From a virus, in the IMG/VR virus record IMGVR_UViG_3300026557_000002, positions 33,154 to 97,153 of that record: DNA of 64,000 bases, one strand, 5' to 3'. This document shows positions 1-8,890 of the stretch, in pieces. A program made the translations under genes and the position numbers. Every line of letters begins with the position of its first letter. Positions within the stretch are counted from its first letter, which is position 1. Under the pieces are notes generated by a model. The model saw only the letters and a program-made list of their open reading frames with translations, did not search any database and was not told the origin of the DNA.

Positions 1-83
1 TGGAGCAGTACTGGATGCGAGATCGCCAGATGTTGGCGGGTACACTTCGTACGCAACAGGCGGCCCAGAGTCGCGGAGTTTAA
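1..83 (+). CDS. 3' end of a truncated upstream gene, probably a virion protein
   Basis: The third forward frame is open from the window edge to a TAA and encodes 26 residues rich in Gln and Arg (it ends QQAAQSRGV). Nothing is recognisable in so short a tail. Its position just before the tail gene and its composition suggest another head-tail protein. The 48 bases between it and the next start contain only that gene's ribosome binding site. The other two forward frames are also open for some distance, so the frame choice is tentative. Confidence 0.45.
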   Translation, partial: EQYWMRDRQMLAGTLRTQQAAQSRGV

Positions 84-131
84 GTTTCGCTATTTGTAAC
101 CTGAAGTAAATCATAAAAATTTCGGAGCATC

Positions 132-3100
132 ATGCCAGGTTTGTTGCAACAAGCTGGAGCTCAACCCCAGAAACAACCCAAGTGGATTCCATTATTCATC
201 GACAGATCGATGACTGGGATTTACACGCAACGCAACCCGCTGCATGACCCTTCCGATACCGTTACTGCTAAGTACTACGGAGGCAGACCAGACGCGCTTT
301 GGATGGGTTCGAATATTGAACTCACGAATCGCTTGACCCTTCAGCGCCGCCCAGGATTGATTCCATTCTCCACCGATTTGTATCCGACTGCACCGAACAG
401 AACTTTCGCTTTTGAATTGACGGATGGAACGATTCGCGTAGTCGTGGATTCGGGTTCAACTGGCGTGCTGGCAATTACATCCGTGGGAACCGCTAGCGGA
501 ACCACAACGTACACTGGCGTGTTTCCTGCGGCCGCTCTCAACGCGTATGCAAACCTGATTGTTCAGATCACTGGGTTCGTTACTAATCCGTCTAACAACG
601 GGACCTATACAGTTGTCTCGTCTACCGCGACAACTCTGACCGTAAACAACCCGAACGGTATTGCCGAGACCCATGCTGCGACCGCGATATCTGCGGGTGC
701 TGTCTATTGGGATATACAAAATGGTCAGACGACTTTACTTTTTGCAAAGTCCCCAGGTGCGGGCCAAACTTATTTTGTCGCAGTCAATGGCATCCTGTAT
801 ATGGGCGACGGCGTTGATACTAAAGTTTGGGTACCGTTGAATACTGGTCCGAACGGGACCATTTTCGGATTCGGTCTACCTACGCCTACGGTAGCTCCGA
901 CTGTTGTGATTACAGAAAGCGGATCCGCCTCGGTTGCATGGATCGCATCTACTGTATTCTCAACGATGGGTTTGGTATTTGATTCCGGAACCGGAGATAT
1001 GTTCCAGCTTCAATCTGTCAACGCGTCCACAACGAACACTACGCAAGTCGGCACTAGCGGCTCGGGACAACCACCGTGGAATCAGGTCCCGGGTGGAACG
1101 ACCGCAGACACAACTGGCGGCGGAAACATCACTTGGACAAACAAAGGCCCTATCGTCGCGTGGACCGCGAACACCGTTTACAACAACGGCACCGTGGGCG
1201 GAACGCTTGTAAATCCCTGCGTCATATTTGATCCGGTCACGAAGGCCGTCTATATTCAATCTTCCGCCGCAGCCAACGGCACCAGCGGACACACAGTTCC
1301 GACATTCAAGAAGGCTCTAGGCCAGCACACGAACGACGGAAGCTGTGTATGGATTTGGATCGGGCCCGGAATCGCAAACGCTGGTTTGGCTCCGTGGCTT
1401 CCTAGCACGGCATATCCTAAGGTCGGAACAGTTTCAAACAACGACGCCGCTACAGGCATCGTAGAACCTAGCGGCTTGACTGCGGGCCTTCCAGCCGCAC
1501 CAACGATTTTATACTTTCAAGCCTCCGGCGGAGGCACTTCCGGTTCAGGTTATACGCCATTTGGAACATCGGCATTGGCTGCGGGTACGTTGGTTACGGA
1601 TAACGATTTAGTCTGGATGAGTCTGGGATCATTTACTTGGACGGGTACGACGGCATTTAGTGCTTGGTCAGCCAATGGTACGCCGTTCTCCGCTATCGTG
1701 GATTCAAATAACAATTATCAGATCTGCATTCAGACTGGCGTTTCAGCCGGAAGTCAACCAACCTGGGGGATAGGTTACGGTGTTACTACAAATGACGGAA
1801 CCGTAGTCTGGGTCAACGCCGGGGACGCGATGACTTGGGCCACGAATACGAAGTGGTTTCTGCCTACGCAAGGATTTTTTCCTCCGACTGGAGCAACACC
1901 ATTTGGTGGCGCGAGCATTATTGATACCAATGTTCCCCCAGACGTGGAATTCGTTGTCAACAGCGGTAAAAGCGGTGCCGTTCAGCCGACGTGGGGCGCG
2001 ATAGGAACCTATCTGGATGATAACGGTACTAGCTTCACGCTAAGTCAGGTAACTGTTAGCGGGACTACTACAACTTACACAGGAGTAGGTTTAGCTGGCC
2101 TCAGTGGTCAACAGTTGATTATTTCTGGATTCACAAACGCTGGAAATAATGGCTACGTGGTCGCACAAGCGGGCGCTACATCGACAACATTTACTGTTAC
2201 GACCACGAGCCAAGTTAACGAAACGCATGCAGGCGTCGCGAAGAATGGATTGATTTGGTTTAACGAAGAAGCGTTTAGCGCGCAGTCTTTGGCTTTTACG
2301 AAAGGTTACTCGTACGCGTATTCGTATAAGTCCAGATCACTGACAGACTTTTATTCGGTTAATGTCCCGGGAACATCTCAGCCGCCGATTCCTCCTGGGT
2401 TATCTGCACCGCTTCCGGCTCCGACTGGCAGTTTGACGGGCGATGTCTCAAGTGCGTCCCCGGCTACCGTGACTCCGGCAGGGCCAAATCCTGGTGCAGT
2501 CCTGACAATCTCCGGACCTGTTTCAAGTAATCCTGCGGTCGATACGATTGTTATCTGGCGCTCAGCCGATGGCGGCGGTACTCCTAATATGTTTGAGTTG
2601 ACTGAGATTCCTAACAGCCCAAATGCTGGAAACGGCCAATGGTCGTTTAGAGACTTTCTTCCGGATACTCCAACCACAATAGGCGGAGTTAGCTATCCTG
2701 GTTTGAATGAGTTGATAGATGCACCGATTAACGGTGTCAATAACCCGCCACTATCGGGTTTTTTGCCGATGGCTTACAACTTTACCCGAATTTGGGGATC
2801 GGTTGGCAGCACCGTTTATTTTAGTGGCGGCCCAGACACGATAGCTCTAGGAGCAGGTAATCCTAACTCGTCATTTAATATTGCAGACAATCTGCCGTTT
2901 TTGGCAACCGTAGTTCGGTTAGTCAAGACCCCGCAAGGTCTTGTGACCTTTTTGACAGACAGCATTGAAATTATCGCCGGTGGACCTGCTACGGGATCGT
3001 TTTATTCTGTCACCTTGGCACCCGGAATCGGTCTTGGAAATTACAACGGTCTGGATGTCTACATGGGAGAGATGTTCTTCTTTTCCGCAGACAACCAATT

Positions 3101-3848
3101 GATGCTCTTGAGCCCGAGTTTGAACGCGTCTACATTCGGATTCGCTTTAGGAGATCAGTTCGCAAATCAGCCCTCCTCAGGTGTATCAGACACGACTTGG
3201 AATCCAGCAACCGCATATGTCGCTGTTCTGCAATCCGGCGTTGATAATGCGTTATTCGTTGGAGATGGTGCGACAGGATGGTATCGTTGCAATCCTCACC
3301 AAGTTCCGGGAGCAGGACAAGGCCCGCAACCGGTTTGGAGCCCGTTCGCCAATATCACGGGCGGCGCGAAGATGCTGTACACGACCGAGGTTCTGCCGGG
3401 CATTAAGAAATTGCTCGTAGGATCTCCGAGTCCGAACAAACAGATTCTTGAGCGCAGCTTGACCACGTTTACGGATAACGGTACGCCGTACGGCGCGTTC
3501 TTCATTATGGGTAGCATTATGTTGTGCCATCCAGGCGAGCTCGCTTTGCTTAAGTTTATAGAATTGGATATGAGCGGAGTCAATTATCAGCCGACGGTTT
3601 CTTATTTACTGAACGAGATCAGTGGAGTTTTTACGCCATTTACACGCGCGCCACAAATGGATCCTCCCTCCATCTATGGGACAACGACAGTGGCAGCATC
3701 GTATTCTCCGAGCCGATACTATTTTCTAGGAAATGCTAGTCTGGCGAGAGCCCGCCATATGCAGATACGCGTAGATTTAGGAACCACAACGACTGGAAAC
3801 GAGGTTTTTAACCTTACTTTGTGCGGTAGAATTATGGTGGAGACGTAA
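132..3848 (+). CDS. Large tail protein (tail-nozzle / tubular-B-like) with inserted repeat modules
   Basis: This 1238-residue structural protein starts at an ATG preceded by GGAGCATC. The C-terminal third, from about residue 770, has the alternating Gly/Pro beta-rich pattern of podovirus tail-hub and nozzle proteins such as P22 gp10 or T7 gp12; that assignment rests on general character and position. Residues 266-640 carry about five copies of a 65-80 residue module. Each starts W-x-x-(S/T)-x-x-(F/Y), has a central SG..P.W and ends with a D-G/N..W...G pattern. A second domain of about 70 residues (TSVGTASGTTTYTG type, ending AETHA or NETHA) occurs twice, near 113-188 and 637-704; the second copy interrupts the fifth W module. 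No transmembrane segment is seen. It is probably host-facing and modular. Confidence 0.7.
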   Translation: MPGLLQQAGAQPQKQPKWIPLFIDRSMTGIYTQRNPLHDPSDTVTAKYYGGRPDALWMGSNIELTNRLTLQRRPGLIPFSTDLYPTAPNRTFAFELTDGTIRVVVDSGSTGVLAITSVGTASGTTTYTGVFPAAALNAYANLIVQITGFVTNPSNNGTYTVVSSTATTLTVNNPNGIAETHAATAISAGAVYWDIQNGQTTLLFAKSPGAGQTYFVAVNGILYMGDGVDTKVWVPLNTGPNGTIFGFGLPTPTVAPTVVITESGSASVAWIASTVFSTMGLVFDSGTGDMFQLQSVNASTTNTTQVGTSGSGQPPWNQVPGGTTADTTGGGNITWTNKGPIVAWTANTVYNNGTVGGTLVNPCVIFDPVTKAVYIQSSAAANGTSGHTVPTFKKALGQHTNDGSCVWIWIGPGIANAGLAPWLPSTAYPKVGTVSNNDAATGIVEPSGLTAGLPAAPTILYFQASGGGTSGSGYTPFGTSALAAGTLVTDNDLVWMSLGSFTWTGTTAFSAWSANGTPFSAIVDSNNNYQICIQTGVSAGSQPTWGIGYGVTTNDGTVVWVNAGDAMTWATNTKWFLPTQGFFPPTGATPFGGASIIDTNVPPDVEFVVNSGKSGAVQPTWGAIGTYLDDNGTSFTLSQVTVSGTTTTYTGVGLAGLSGQQLIISGFTNAGNNGYVVAQAGATSTTFTVTTTSQVNETHAGVAKNGLIWFNEEAFSAQSLAFTKGYSYAYSYKSRSLTDFYSVNVPGTSQPPIPPGLSAPLPAPTGSLTGDVSSASPATVTPAGPNPGAVLTISGPVSSNPAVDTIVIWRSADGGGTPNMFELTEIPNSPNAGNGQWSFRDFLPDTPTTIGGVSYPGLNELIDAPINGVNNPPLSGFLPMAYNFTRIWGSVGSTVYFSGGPDTIALGAGNPNSSFNIADNLPFLATVVRLVKTPQGLVTFLTDSIEIIAGGPATGSFYSVTLAPGIGLGNYNGLDVYMGEMFFFSADNQLMLLSPSLNASTFGFALGDQFANQPSSGVSDTTWNPATAYVAVLQSGVDNALFVGDGATGWYRCNPHQVPGAGQGPQPVWSPFANITGGAKMLYTTEVLPGIKKLLVGSPSPNKQILERSLTTFTDNGTPYGAFFIMGSIMLCHPGELALLKFIELDMSGVNYQPTVSYLLNEISGVFTPFTRAPQMDPPSIYGTTTVAASYSPSRYYFLGNASLARARHMQIRVDLGTTTTGNEVFNLTLCGRIMVET

Positions 3849-3856
3849 AAATCGTC

Positions 3857-4243
3857 TTGACAAAGCGATTAGTTTTGGGATACAATATTACTAAGGGCGG
3901 AGACGGCGGTCCCGGCTGGCAAAAAGGTAGAAAACTGTCTGTTGAGACTAAAAAAAAGTTAAGTGACATAAATCTCGGAGAAAATCATCCGAAATGGGGC
4001 ACGAAAGACTCTTTAGAAACAAGAAAGAAAAAGAGATTCGCTTCTTTAGGTAATAAATCAAATACGGGTAAGAAATTTTCAACTAGCCACAAAAGTAAAA
4101 TAGGCTCGGCACAACAAGCCGCTTGGGATGGTTATAGCGCCAAACAAAAACTAGAAAGAGGAAAAGCCATGTCTCTCGGTTGGGCGCGCCGTCGCGAGAG
4201 ATTAAAGAAAGGAAAATGCAAGAAGATAAGCCAAAGACAATAG
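3857..4243 (+). pseudogene. Remnant of a GIY-YIG homing endonuclease (NUMOD3 repeats only)
   Basis: The 128-residue frame opens with a TTG eight bases after the tail gene stop. It begins LGYNITKGGDGG, which matches the end of a GIY-YIG nuclease domain. It continues with Lys/Ser-rich NUMOD3-type DNA-binding repeats (GRKLSVETKKKLSD, GKKFSTSHKSKIG). The catalytic GIY...YIG portion that should precede it is absent. The base composition is more A-rich than the flanking virion genes. The 3' end overlaps the next gene's start. It is best read as a decayed mobile endonuclease; expression as a DNA-binding protein cannot be excluded. Confidence 0.65.
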
Positions 4244-5328
4244 CAGAGGAAGCCGGCCTACCCGAAAACTGGGTTCCCAAGGACTCTGCACCTATCATCC
4301 CCGGCGCGCCCTCATCGGATCAGCAACAAGGCCCGGGTTCGTATTTTGCCGGTCCCTTATCTTCTAACTTGCAACACGATGCTGCTTTTTATAAAACAAG
4401 ATACGGCGGCTCAGGTGCTCCAGAATTTCCTTTGATGCCTTTGGCGCCATCCGGAAATCCGTCAGTCAATGCCGGTACGACTAGCATCATTAAGAATACA
4501 CAAGTCGTTGAAGGTCCAGGCGTCCTTTTTGAGACAAACGGGATCAAGGATCCGACTCAAAATCTTAAGAACTTTATTGCTGGTACAGGCATAACTATTA
4601 ACGAAGATAACGTCGGGAATAAAACGTTCGCGGCTACCGCTCAAGTGTCTACTCCGTCTATTCCTCTTCCGAATAGTGGCCTTTATTTCGAAGCTAGAGC
4701 GATTGTCGGTCAGACTGGGCTTCAAACTATTGGAGACGCTTCTACTGCTGTTACCAGCGGAGGAACGGTTGCTATAAGTAACGGAGCTTTTCCTGTTTCT
4801 AACTTGGGCGTGGCTATTCCTGTAGCCGTAGCCAGTGGAGCAGGTTCGGCTTATGCCGGTTGGACACCTATAAATATTGCCAACAACGCCAACGGCATAT
4901 TTAGAGCCGGGCGTAATTGCCGGTACCAAGCACGTATTGCGACTCAATCTCTGGCATCCGTCATAACTTTTTTGGGATTCTCAACAGGCGACCCGTCAAC
5001 TCTCCGGACTTTCCCTTTTGTTGGCTCGAATCATTATTTAGGGCTGTATACTCCCGGATTAGGTATCACGGACAATTGGCATGCCACCATCAATGGGTCA
5101 TCCGTTGATACCGGGGTACCGATTACGACCGGAAGTACGTTCGTGGAAATCGTGATGAATGACATCGCCAACACTACATCATTTTCTGTGAATGGCGGCG
5201 CTCCCACAGTCATATCCGGGTCAAATCCAAGCGGGTTTAATTGGTCTCCAACGATAACCTTTGCGGTGAATGGCAGCTGCACAATAAATTTTGATATACA
5301 GTATTTCTATGCCCAGCAGGATTTTTAA
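4216..5328 (+). CDS. Tail-fibre/appendage-like structural protein
   Basis: It encodes 370 residues. I chose the ATG preceded by AAAGAAAGGAAA over an upstream in-frame TTG that would overlap the endonuclease remnant further. Residues 1-110 are Pro/Gly/Ser-rich and linker-like. The segment NFIAGTGITI followed by small-residue beta repeats is typical of phage fibre shafts. The C-terminal 200 residues alternate hydrophobic and polar residues, as in a concanavalin-like or jelly-roll binding domain (ends NFDIQYFYAQQDF). It is probably a receptor-binding or decoration protein. The stop overlaps the next start (TAATG). Confidence 0.55.
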   Translation: MQEDKPKTIAEEAGLPENWVPKDSAPIIPGAPSSDQQQGPGSYFAGPLSSNLQHDAAFYKTRYGGSGAPEFPLMPLAPSGNPSVNAGTTSIIKNTQVVEGPGVLFETNGIKDPTQNLKNFIAGTGITINEDNVGNKTFAATAQVSTPSIPLPNSGLYFEARAIVGQTGLQTIGDASTAVTSGGTVAISNGAFPVSNLGVAIPVAVASGAGSAYAGWTPINIANNANGIFRAGRNCRYQARIATQSLASVITFLGFSTGDPSTLRTFPFVGSNHYLGLYTPGLGITDNWHATINGSSVDTGVPITTGSTFVEIVMNDIANTTSFSVNGGAPTVISGSNPSGFNWSPTITFAVNGSCTINFDIQYFYAQQDF

Positions 5329-5759
5329 TGACTAGACTCGAAGCGATAACAGTAAACTATCTGGATAAAATTCAAACATGGATTCAGGCGGACCCGTTTC
5401 ATCGAGACAGTCCCAAGAATCAAGCCGAGGCACTTCTGACCGGTAAAGGGTTGTTGACGTTCCGCATCGTCGATGAAATTGGGGATGTGATGTTCGTTCG
5501 TCTGGATGCCGAACAAAATATGGTTCGGTGGTCGGCGCAATTCGGACCGCAAGAAGAAGTCAGTAAGCGGCGAGTCATAGGCGCGCTTCTGAAGGCGGCT
5601 ATTCCAGCGGTCTTGAAATTTAGTCAAGATAAGGGATATAAAGGCGTTGTGTACGAGTCCGTGAATCCTCCTCTGATACAGTTCATGAATAAGCAAGGAT
5701 TTAAATCGGTAGGCGGCGATGATTACGCGCTTATCTTCGAGGGCACATGTGCAGCATAA
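5328..5759 (+). CDS. GNAT-like protein in the virion gene cluster
   Basis: The product has 143 residues. The C-terminal half shows a GNAT-like layout: a strand FRIVDEIGDVMFVRL, a helix, then YKGVVYESVNPPLIQFMNKQ followed by a Gly-Phe turn and a final strand. That matches the second half of acetyltransferase folds, where a side chain positions the acyl donor. Similar GNAT-fold proteins sit next to tail genes in other podoviruses with unclear roles. A canonical acetyl-CoA pyrophosphate loop (Q/RxxGxG/A) is not evident, so enzymatic activity is uncertain. It is translationally coupled to both neighbours. Confidence 0.5.
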   Translation: MTRLEAITVNYLDKIQTWIQADPFHRDSPKNQAEALLTGKGLLTFRIVDEIGDVMFVRLDAEQNMVRWSAQFGPQEEVSKRRVIGALLKAAIPAVLKFSQDKGYKGVVYESVNPPLIQFMNKQGFKSVGGDDYALIFEGTCAA

Positions 5760-6439
5760 CTGATCTGTTCGGCGGACCGAGCAAACAAGAAGAAGGTTTG
5801 GCTAATCAGGCAGACTCGTTTTCCAATGTCCTGCGCGCGAACTACGGAACTGCCTTCGGCGAACAGCAAGATACGCTTAAAAATTTGAATAGCGAAATCA
5901 TGAAGATCGAGACCGGTCAAACAGGTACTGGATTTTCAGCTCAAGAATTAGCCGCCAAGAATACCGCTGCGATTAACTCTGCTGGAGCGGCATCCAGAAA
6001 TGCTCAACAAGCGATTGGAAACTTCACTGCCGGTGAAGGTGGCGGCGGGAGTTCTGGCATTGTATCTGGTGTTCAAGAGCAGTTAAGAGCTGGGGCAGCA
6101 TCATCCGCAGCCAATGAGTTAGCTTCCGCACAGAACAGCATAACCCAACAAAATTACCAGCAAGGTCGAGTTAATGCCGCACAAACAGTAGGTGGCCTCG
6201 AGAATCTAGCTCAGGAATACGGCGGAACAGCCGCTAGTGCTCAAGGCGGAGCCATTCAAGAGAATCAAGCGGCATTCGGTGACGCCGCAAAGATCCAAGA
6301 ACAGAAGAGTCAAATGCTGTCTCAAATTGGCGGTCTAGTGAAGAGCGGAGTCGGAATAGCATCTGGCGGTCTGTCGTCTTTGATTTCGCAGGTCAGTCCA
6401 AACGCGGATACAAGTTTTCTTGACGCGTTTTCGGGATAA
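5747..6439 (+). CDS. Internal virion / ejection protein candidate (small)
   Basis: It has 230 residues rich in Ala, Gln, Asn and Gly, with long amphipathic helices (KEEGLANQADSF type at the N terminus, QEQLRAGAASSAANELASAQ in the middle). The C terminus (residues 190-220) is short and hydrophobic, GGLVKSGVGIASGGLSSLIS, and could insert into a membrane. The composition, and position ahead of two much larger Ala/Gln-rich genes, resemble the small ejection protein of T7 (gp14) or P22-type phages. The start overlaps the previous gene by 13 bases. Function is inferred from context. Confidence 0.5.
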   Translation: MCSITDLFGGPSKQEEGLANQADSFSNVLRANYGTAFGEQQDTLKNLNSEIMKIETGQTGTGFSAQELAAKNTAAINSAGAASRNAQQAIGNFTAGEGGGGSSGIVSGVQEQLRAGAASSAANELASAQNSITQQNYQQGRVNAAQTVGGLENLAQEYGGTAASAQGGAIQENQAAFGDAAKIQEQKSQMLSQIGGLVKSGVGIASGGLSSLISQVSPNADTSFLDAFSG

Positions 6440-6447
6440 GAGGGGAT

Positions 6448-8889
6448 ATGGATTTTGATCAAAATAGTTTAGCGCAATTAGCGGAAGCGCCGCCTAATCT
6501 ACCGACGGCTGATGACATAGATTCGACGAAGTCTGCGACCGCAGCAAATATTGCACACGCTCTATCTCAATCAAGTCAAGCGCCTCCTCCGACCCCAAAC
6601 AACGTCGCACTGCCGACAGACGGCTCCGGTAGTTTTCAAGACAAGCTGGCTGCGTCTTTGAATAAAGCCAAGCAAGCTGCCGCGCAATCCGGACGAACGC
6701 CTAGTTGGGCTCAACTCTGGATGGGCGCCACGACAGACGCCCTTGCTACACCGCCGGCTGGTACAGCGCCCGCTTCCGGTGAGTGGGAAAGTGCTTTGGC
6801 AAATAGAGATGCAAGTCAGCCTACTCGCGGCTTGCCGCAACCTAAACCACGAGGACTCGGAGGTTTGGTTACGGACCAACTCGCTGATGCGGGTGCCGCA
6901 GAAGGCGGACACGGTCTTGTGGGCGGCTTTTTGAAAGCTGCAGCAGCAGGAAAGAAGAGAACGCAGGAAGAACAACAGAACGCTGTTGCTATGGCCTCCG
7001 CGAATGCCCAGTTGATTCACCAACAAGCCTTGGTTCATAAGATGGGCGAGGACGCGGTAGCCGAGCACGTCAAGGACGGGCAGGCGGGAGTAGACGCAAT
7101 CACAACGCCTCCTCCCGGCGGAGCTTCTGGAACCGTAGACTACAAAGACAAGACGTCTGACGAATTGAAGAAAATGATTACGCCGGATCCGACAACCGGT
7201 AAATCCGAAGTAGATATGTCCAAGCAGACCGTTTTTGCCACGGGCCGCAGACTAGTTGGCAAGGACGCGAACGGACTACCCCTGTATCAGACTACCTATA
7301 CCGTGGTGACTCCTGCGCACGAGGCGGTCGTACAGCCAGATACCGCGAAACTTCTTAACAAGTATGCGGGTACGAATTATCCTACCGAAGAGAAAGAGGG
7401 CGCCGCGAATAAAGGCCTCCAGGTTCTCCCAGGCGCGCAACTAAACCTCCAACTGCAGCAAGCCTATAACTCCCAAGCTAATGAGCAAAAGCGCGATACG
7501 GACTTGAAGAAGCACCAACTCGAGGTCGCAGACGTTAACTCGAATATCGCGGCCAAGACGATCGGGCAGAGTAAATTGGTGACGAACGCCCTTCAAGCAG
7601 CAACAGCTAGCCCGACTGACCCGTACGCTGTAGTCAAGGCGTACAACGCACTCAAGCTGAGCGGAAAATTTGACGACCCGTCCAGTGGTCTAGACGAAGA
7701 TGCGTACAAGATTTGGGCTGGTGGTGGCGGTAAGGACTCTGAGAAGAACTTTGAGAAGATGCAAGACAGCTTCGCCTCCCAGCAACAAAAGAACGCAGAT
7801 AGTATTCACAGCATCATCGACGAGGTTCGCAAGGACCCGACAAAGATCGAGGGACACGTCCCATCAGTCAAGGCTGCGGCTCAAAGCATTATGAGCGACC
7901 CGACTAAGTCGGCGCAAGATAAAGCGGCTGCGGCGCAGGTATTCGCGCAAGCGAAGTCTGTTGAATCTTTTGAACTCGAAATGGATGGAGCTAAGGAAAT
8001 TGCTAAAGACGAAGCTAAGCAGAAGGCCGCTCAGAGACAAGCGGCTTCCTCGAACCCGCAAGGACTGACCGGCGAGGCGTTCATCAAGACCTTACCTCCG
8101 GCCCGAGCTAATACGTTGCGCGCATTCGCGAACGGCTTGATGGTCTTGAACCCATCAGCTCTTGAGCGTACAGATAAAGGCCAAGCGTATTTGGATGACG
8201 TCTACGCAGCCTATCCTGACCTTGATTCGTCCAAGGCTCCGGCGTATGCTAAACTGCGCTCTAACTTCACATCCGGTAAAGAAGCCCAAGGTATTAATGC
8301 GGCTAACACATCGATTCACCACTTGAATCTAATGAGTCAGAATCTAGATACCGCCACTGCGGGTTGGACAGGTTCCGTTGAGCAATTCTTTGGAGGTAAT
8401 GCCGCAGGCCGAAAGGTTGCGGATGATGCAGCCGCAGTAGCTGGTGAATTAGGTAAATTGTATCAAGGCGGCGTTGTCGGAGAAGCTGAGGCAAAGAAGT
8501 GGCAAGAGAAGCTTAACCCGAACGCAGCGGGCATGACCATTAACAAGTTGAGAACTAACGTCCAGGAATTTACAGAACTTTTGGGCGGAAAACTTGAAGC
8601 CTTCCAAGAGCAGTGGGATGACGGCGTCCCGTCTAGATTCATCTCGGCTCCCAAGGCTATCGCGAGCCCAGAAAGCATCTCAGCTTATAAGCGCATGACG
8701 GGTAAAGATCTGAATGTCCATCCGACACAGACTCCCGCAGGCGGAAAGCCGGGCGATCTCCAAGTCCCCGCCGACCTCGCGGGCAAAGCTTCCGGATTGG
8801 CTCCGGGAAGCGACGGCAAGATGTATTTCCACGACGCTTCCGGAAAAATCTTGAGAGCGGCAAAGCCAGAGGAACTTCCTAAGGAATAA
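6448..8889 (+). CDS. Internal virion protein candidate (813 aa)
   Basis: This long, mostly helical Ala/Lys/Gln/Asp-rich protein has a Pro-rich N-terminal 150 residues and coiled-coil-like stretches around residues 290-370 and 440-550. No signal peptide, transmembrane segment or enzymatic motif is visible. It lies between the small and giant ejection-type proteins, one base before the next gene, as in T7-like gp14-gp15-gp16 blocks. The start is an ATG preceded by AGAGGGGAT. It probably sits inside the capsid and is ejected with the DNA; this is inferred from position and composition. Confidence 0.5.
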   Translation: MDFDQNSLAQLAEAPPNLPTADDIDSTKSATAANIAHALSQSSQAPPPTPNNVALPTDGSGSFQDKLAASLNKAKQAAAQSGRTPSWAQLWMGATTDALATPPAGTAPASGEWESALANRDASQPTRGLPQPKPRGLGGLVTDQLADAGAAEGGHGLVGGFLKAAAAGKKRTQEEQQNAVAMASANAQLIHQQALVHKMGEDAVAEHVKDGQAGVDAITTPPPGGASGTVDYKDKTSDELKKMITPDPTTGKSEVDMSKQTVFATGRRLVGKDANGLPLYQTTYTVVTPAHEAVVQPDTAKLLNKYAGTNYPTEEKEGAANKGLQVLPGAQLNLQLQQAYNSQANEQKRDTDLKKHQLEVADVNSNIAAKTIGQSKLVTNALQAATASPTDPYAVVKAYNALKLSGKFDDPSSGLDEDAYKIWAGGGGKDSEKNFEKMQDSFASQQQKNADSIHSIIDEVRKDPTKIEGHVPSVKAAAQSIMSDPTKSAQDKAAAAQVFAQAKSVESFELEMDGAKEIAKDEAKQKAAQRQAASSNPQGLTGEAFIKTLPPARANTLRAFANGLMVLNPSALERTDKGQAYLDDVYAAYPDLDSSKAPAYAKLRSNFTSGKEAQGINAANTSIHHLNLMSQNLDTATAGWTGSVEQFFGGNAAGRKVADDAAAVAGELGKLYQGGVVGEAEAKKWQEKLNPNAAGMTINKLRTNVQEFTELLGGKLEAFQEQWDDGVPSRFISAPKAIASPESISAYKRMTGKDLNVHPTQTPAGGKPGDLQVPADLAGKASGLAPGSDGKMYFHDASGKILRAAKPEELPKE

Positions 8890-8890
8890 G

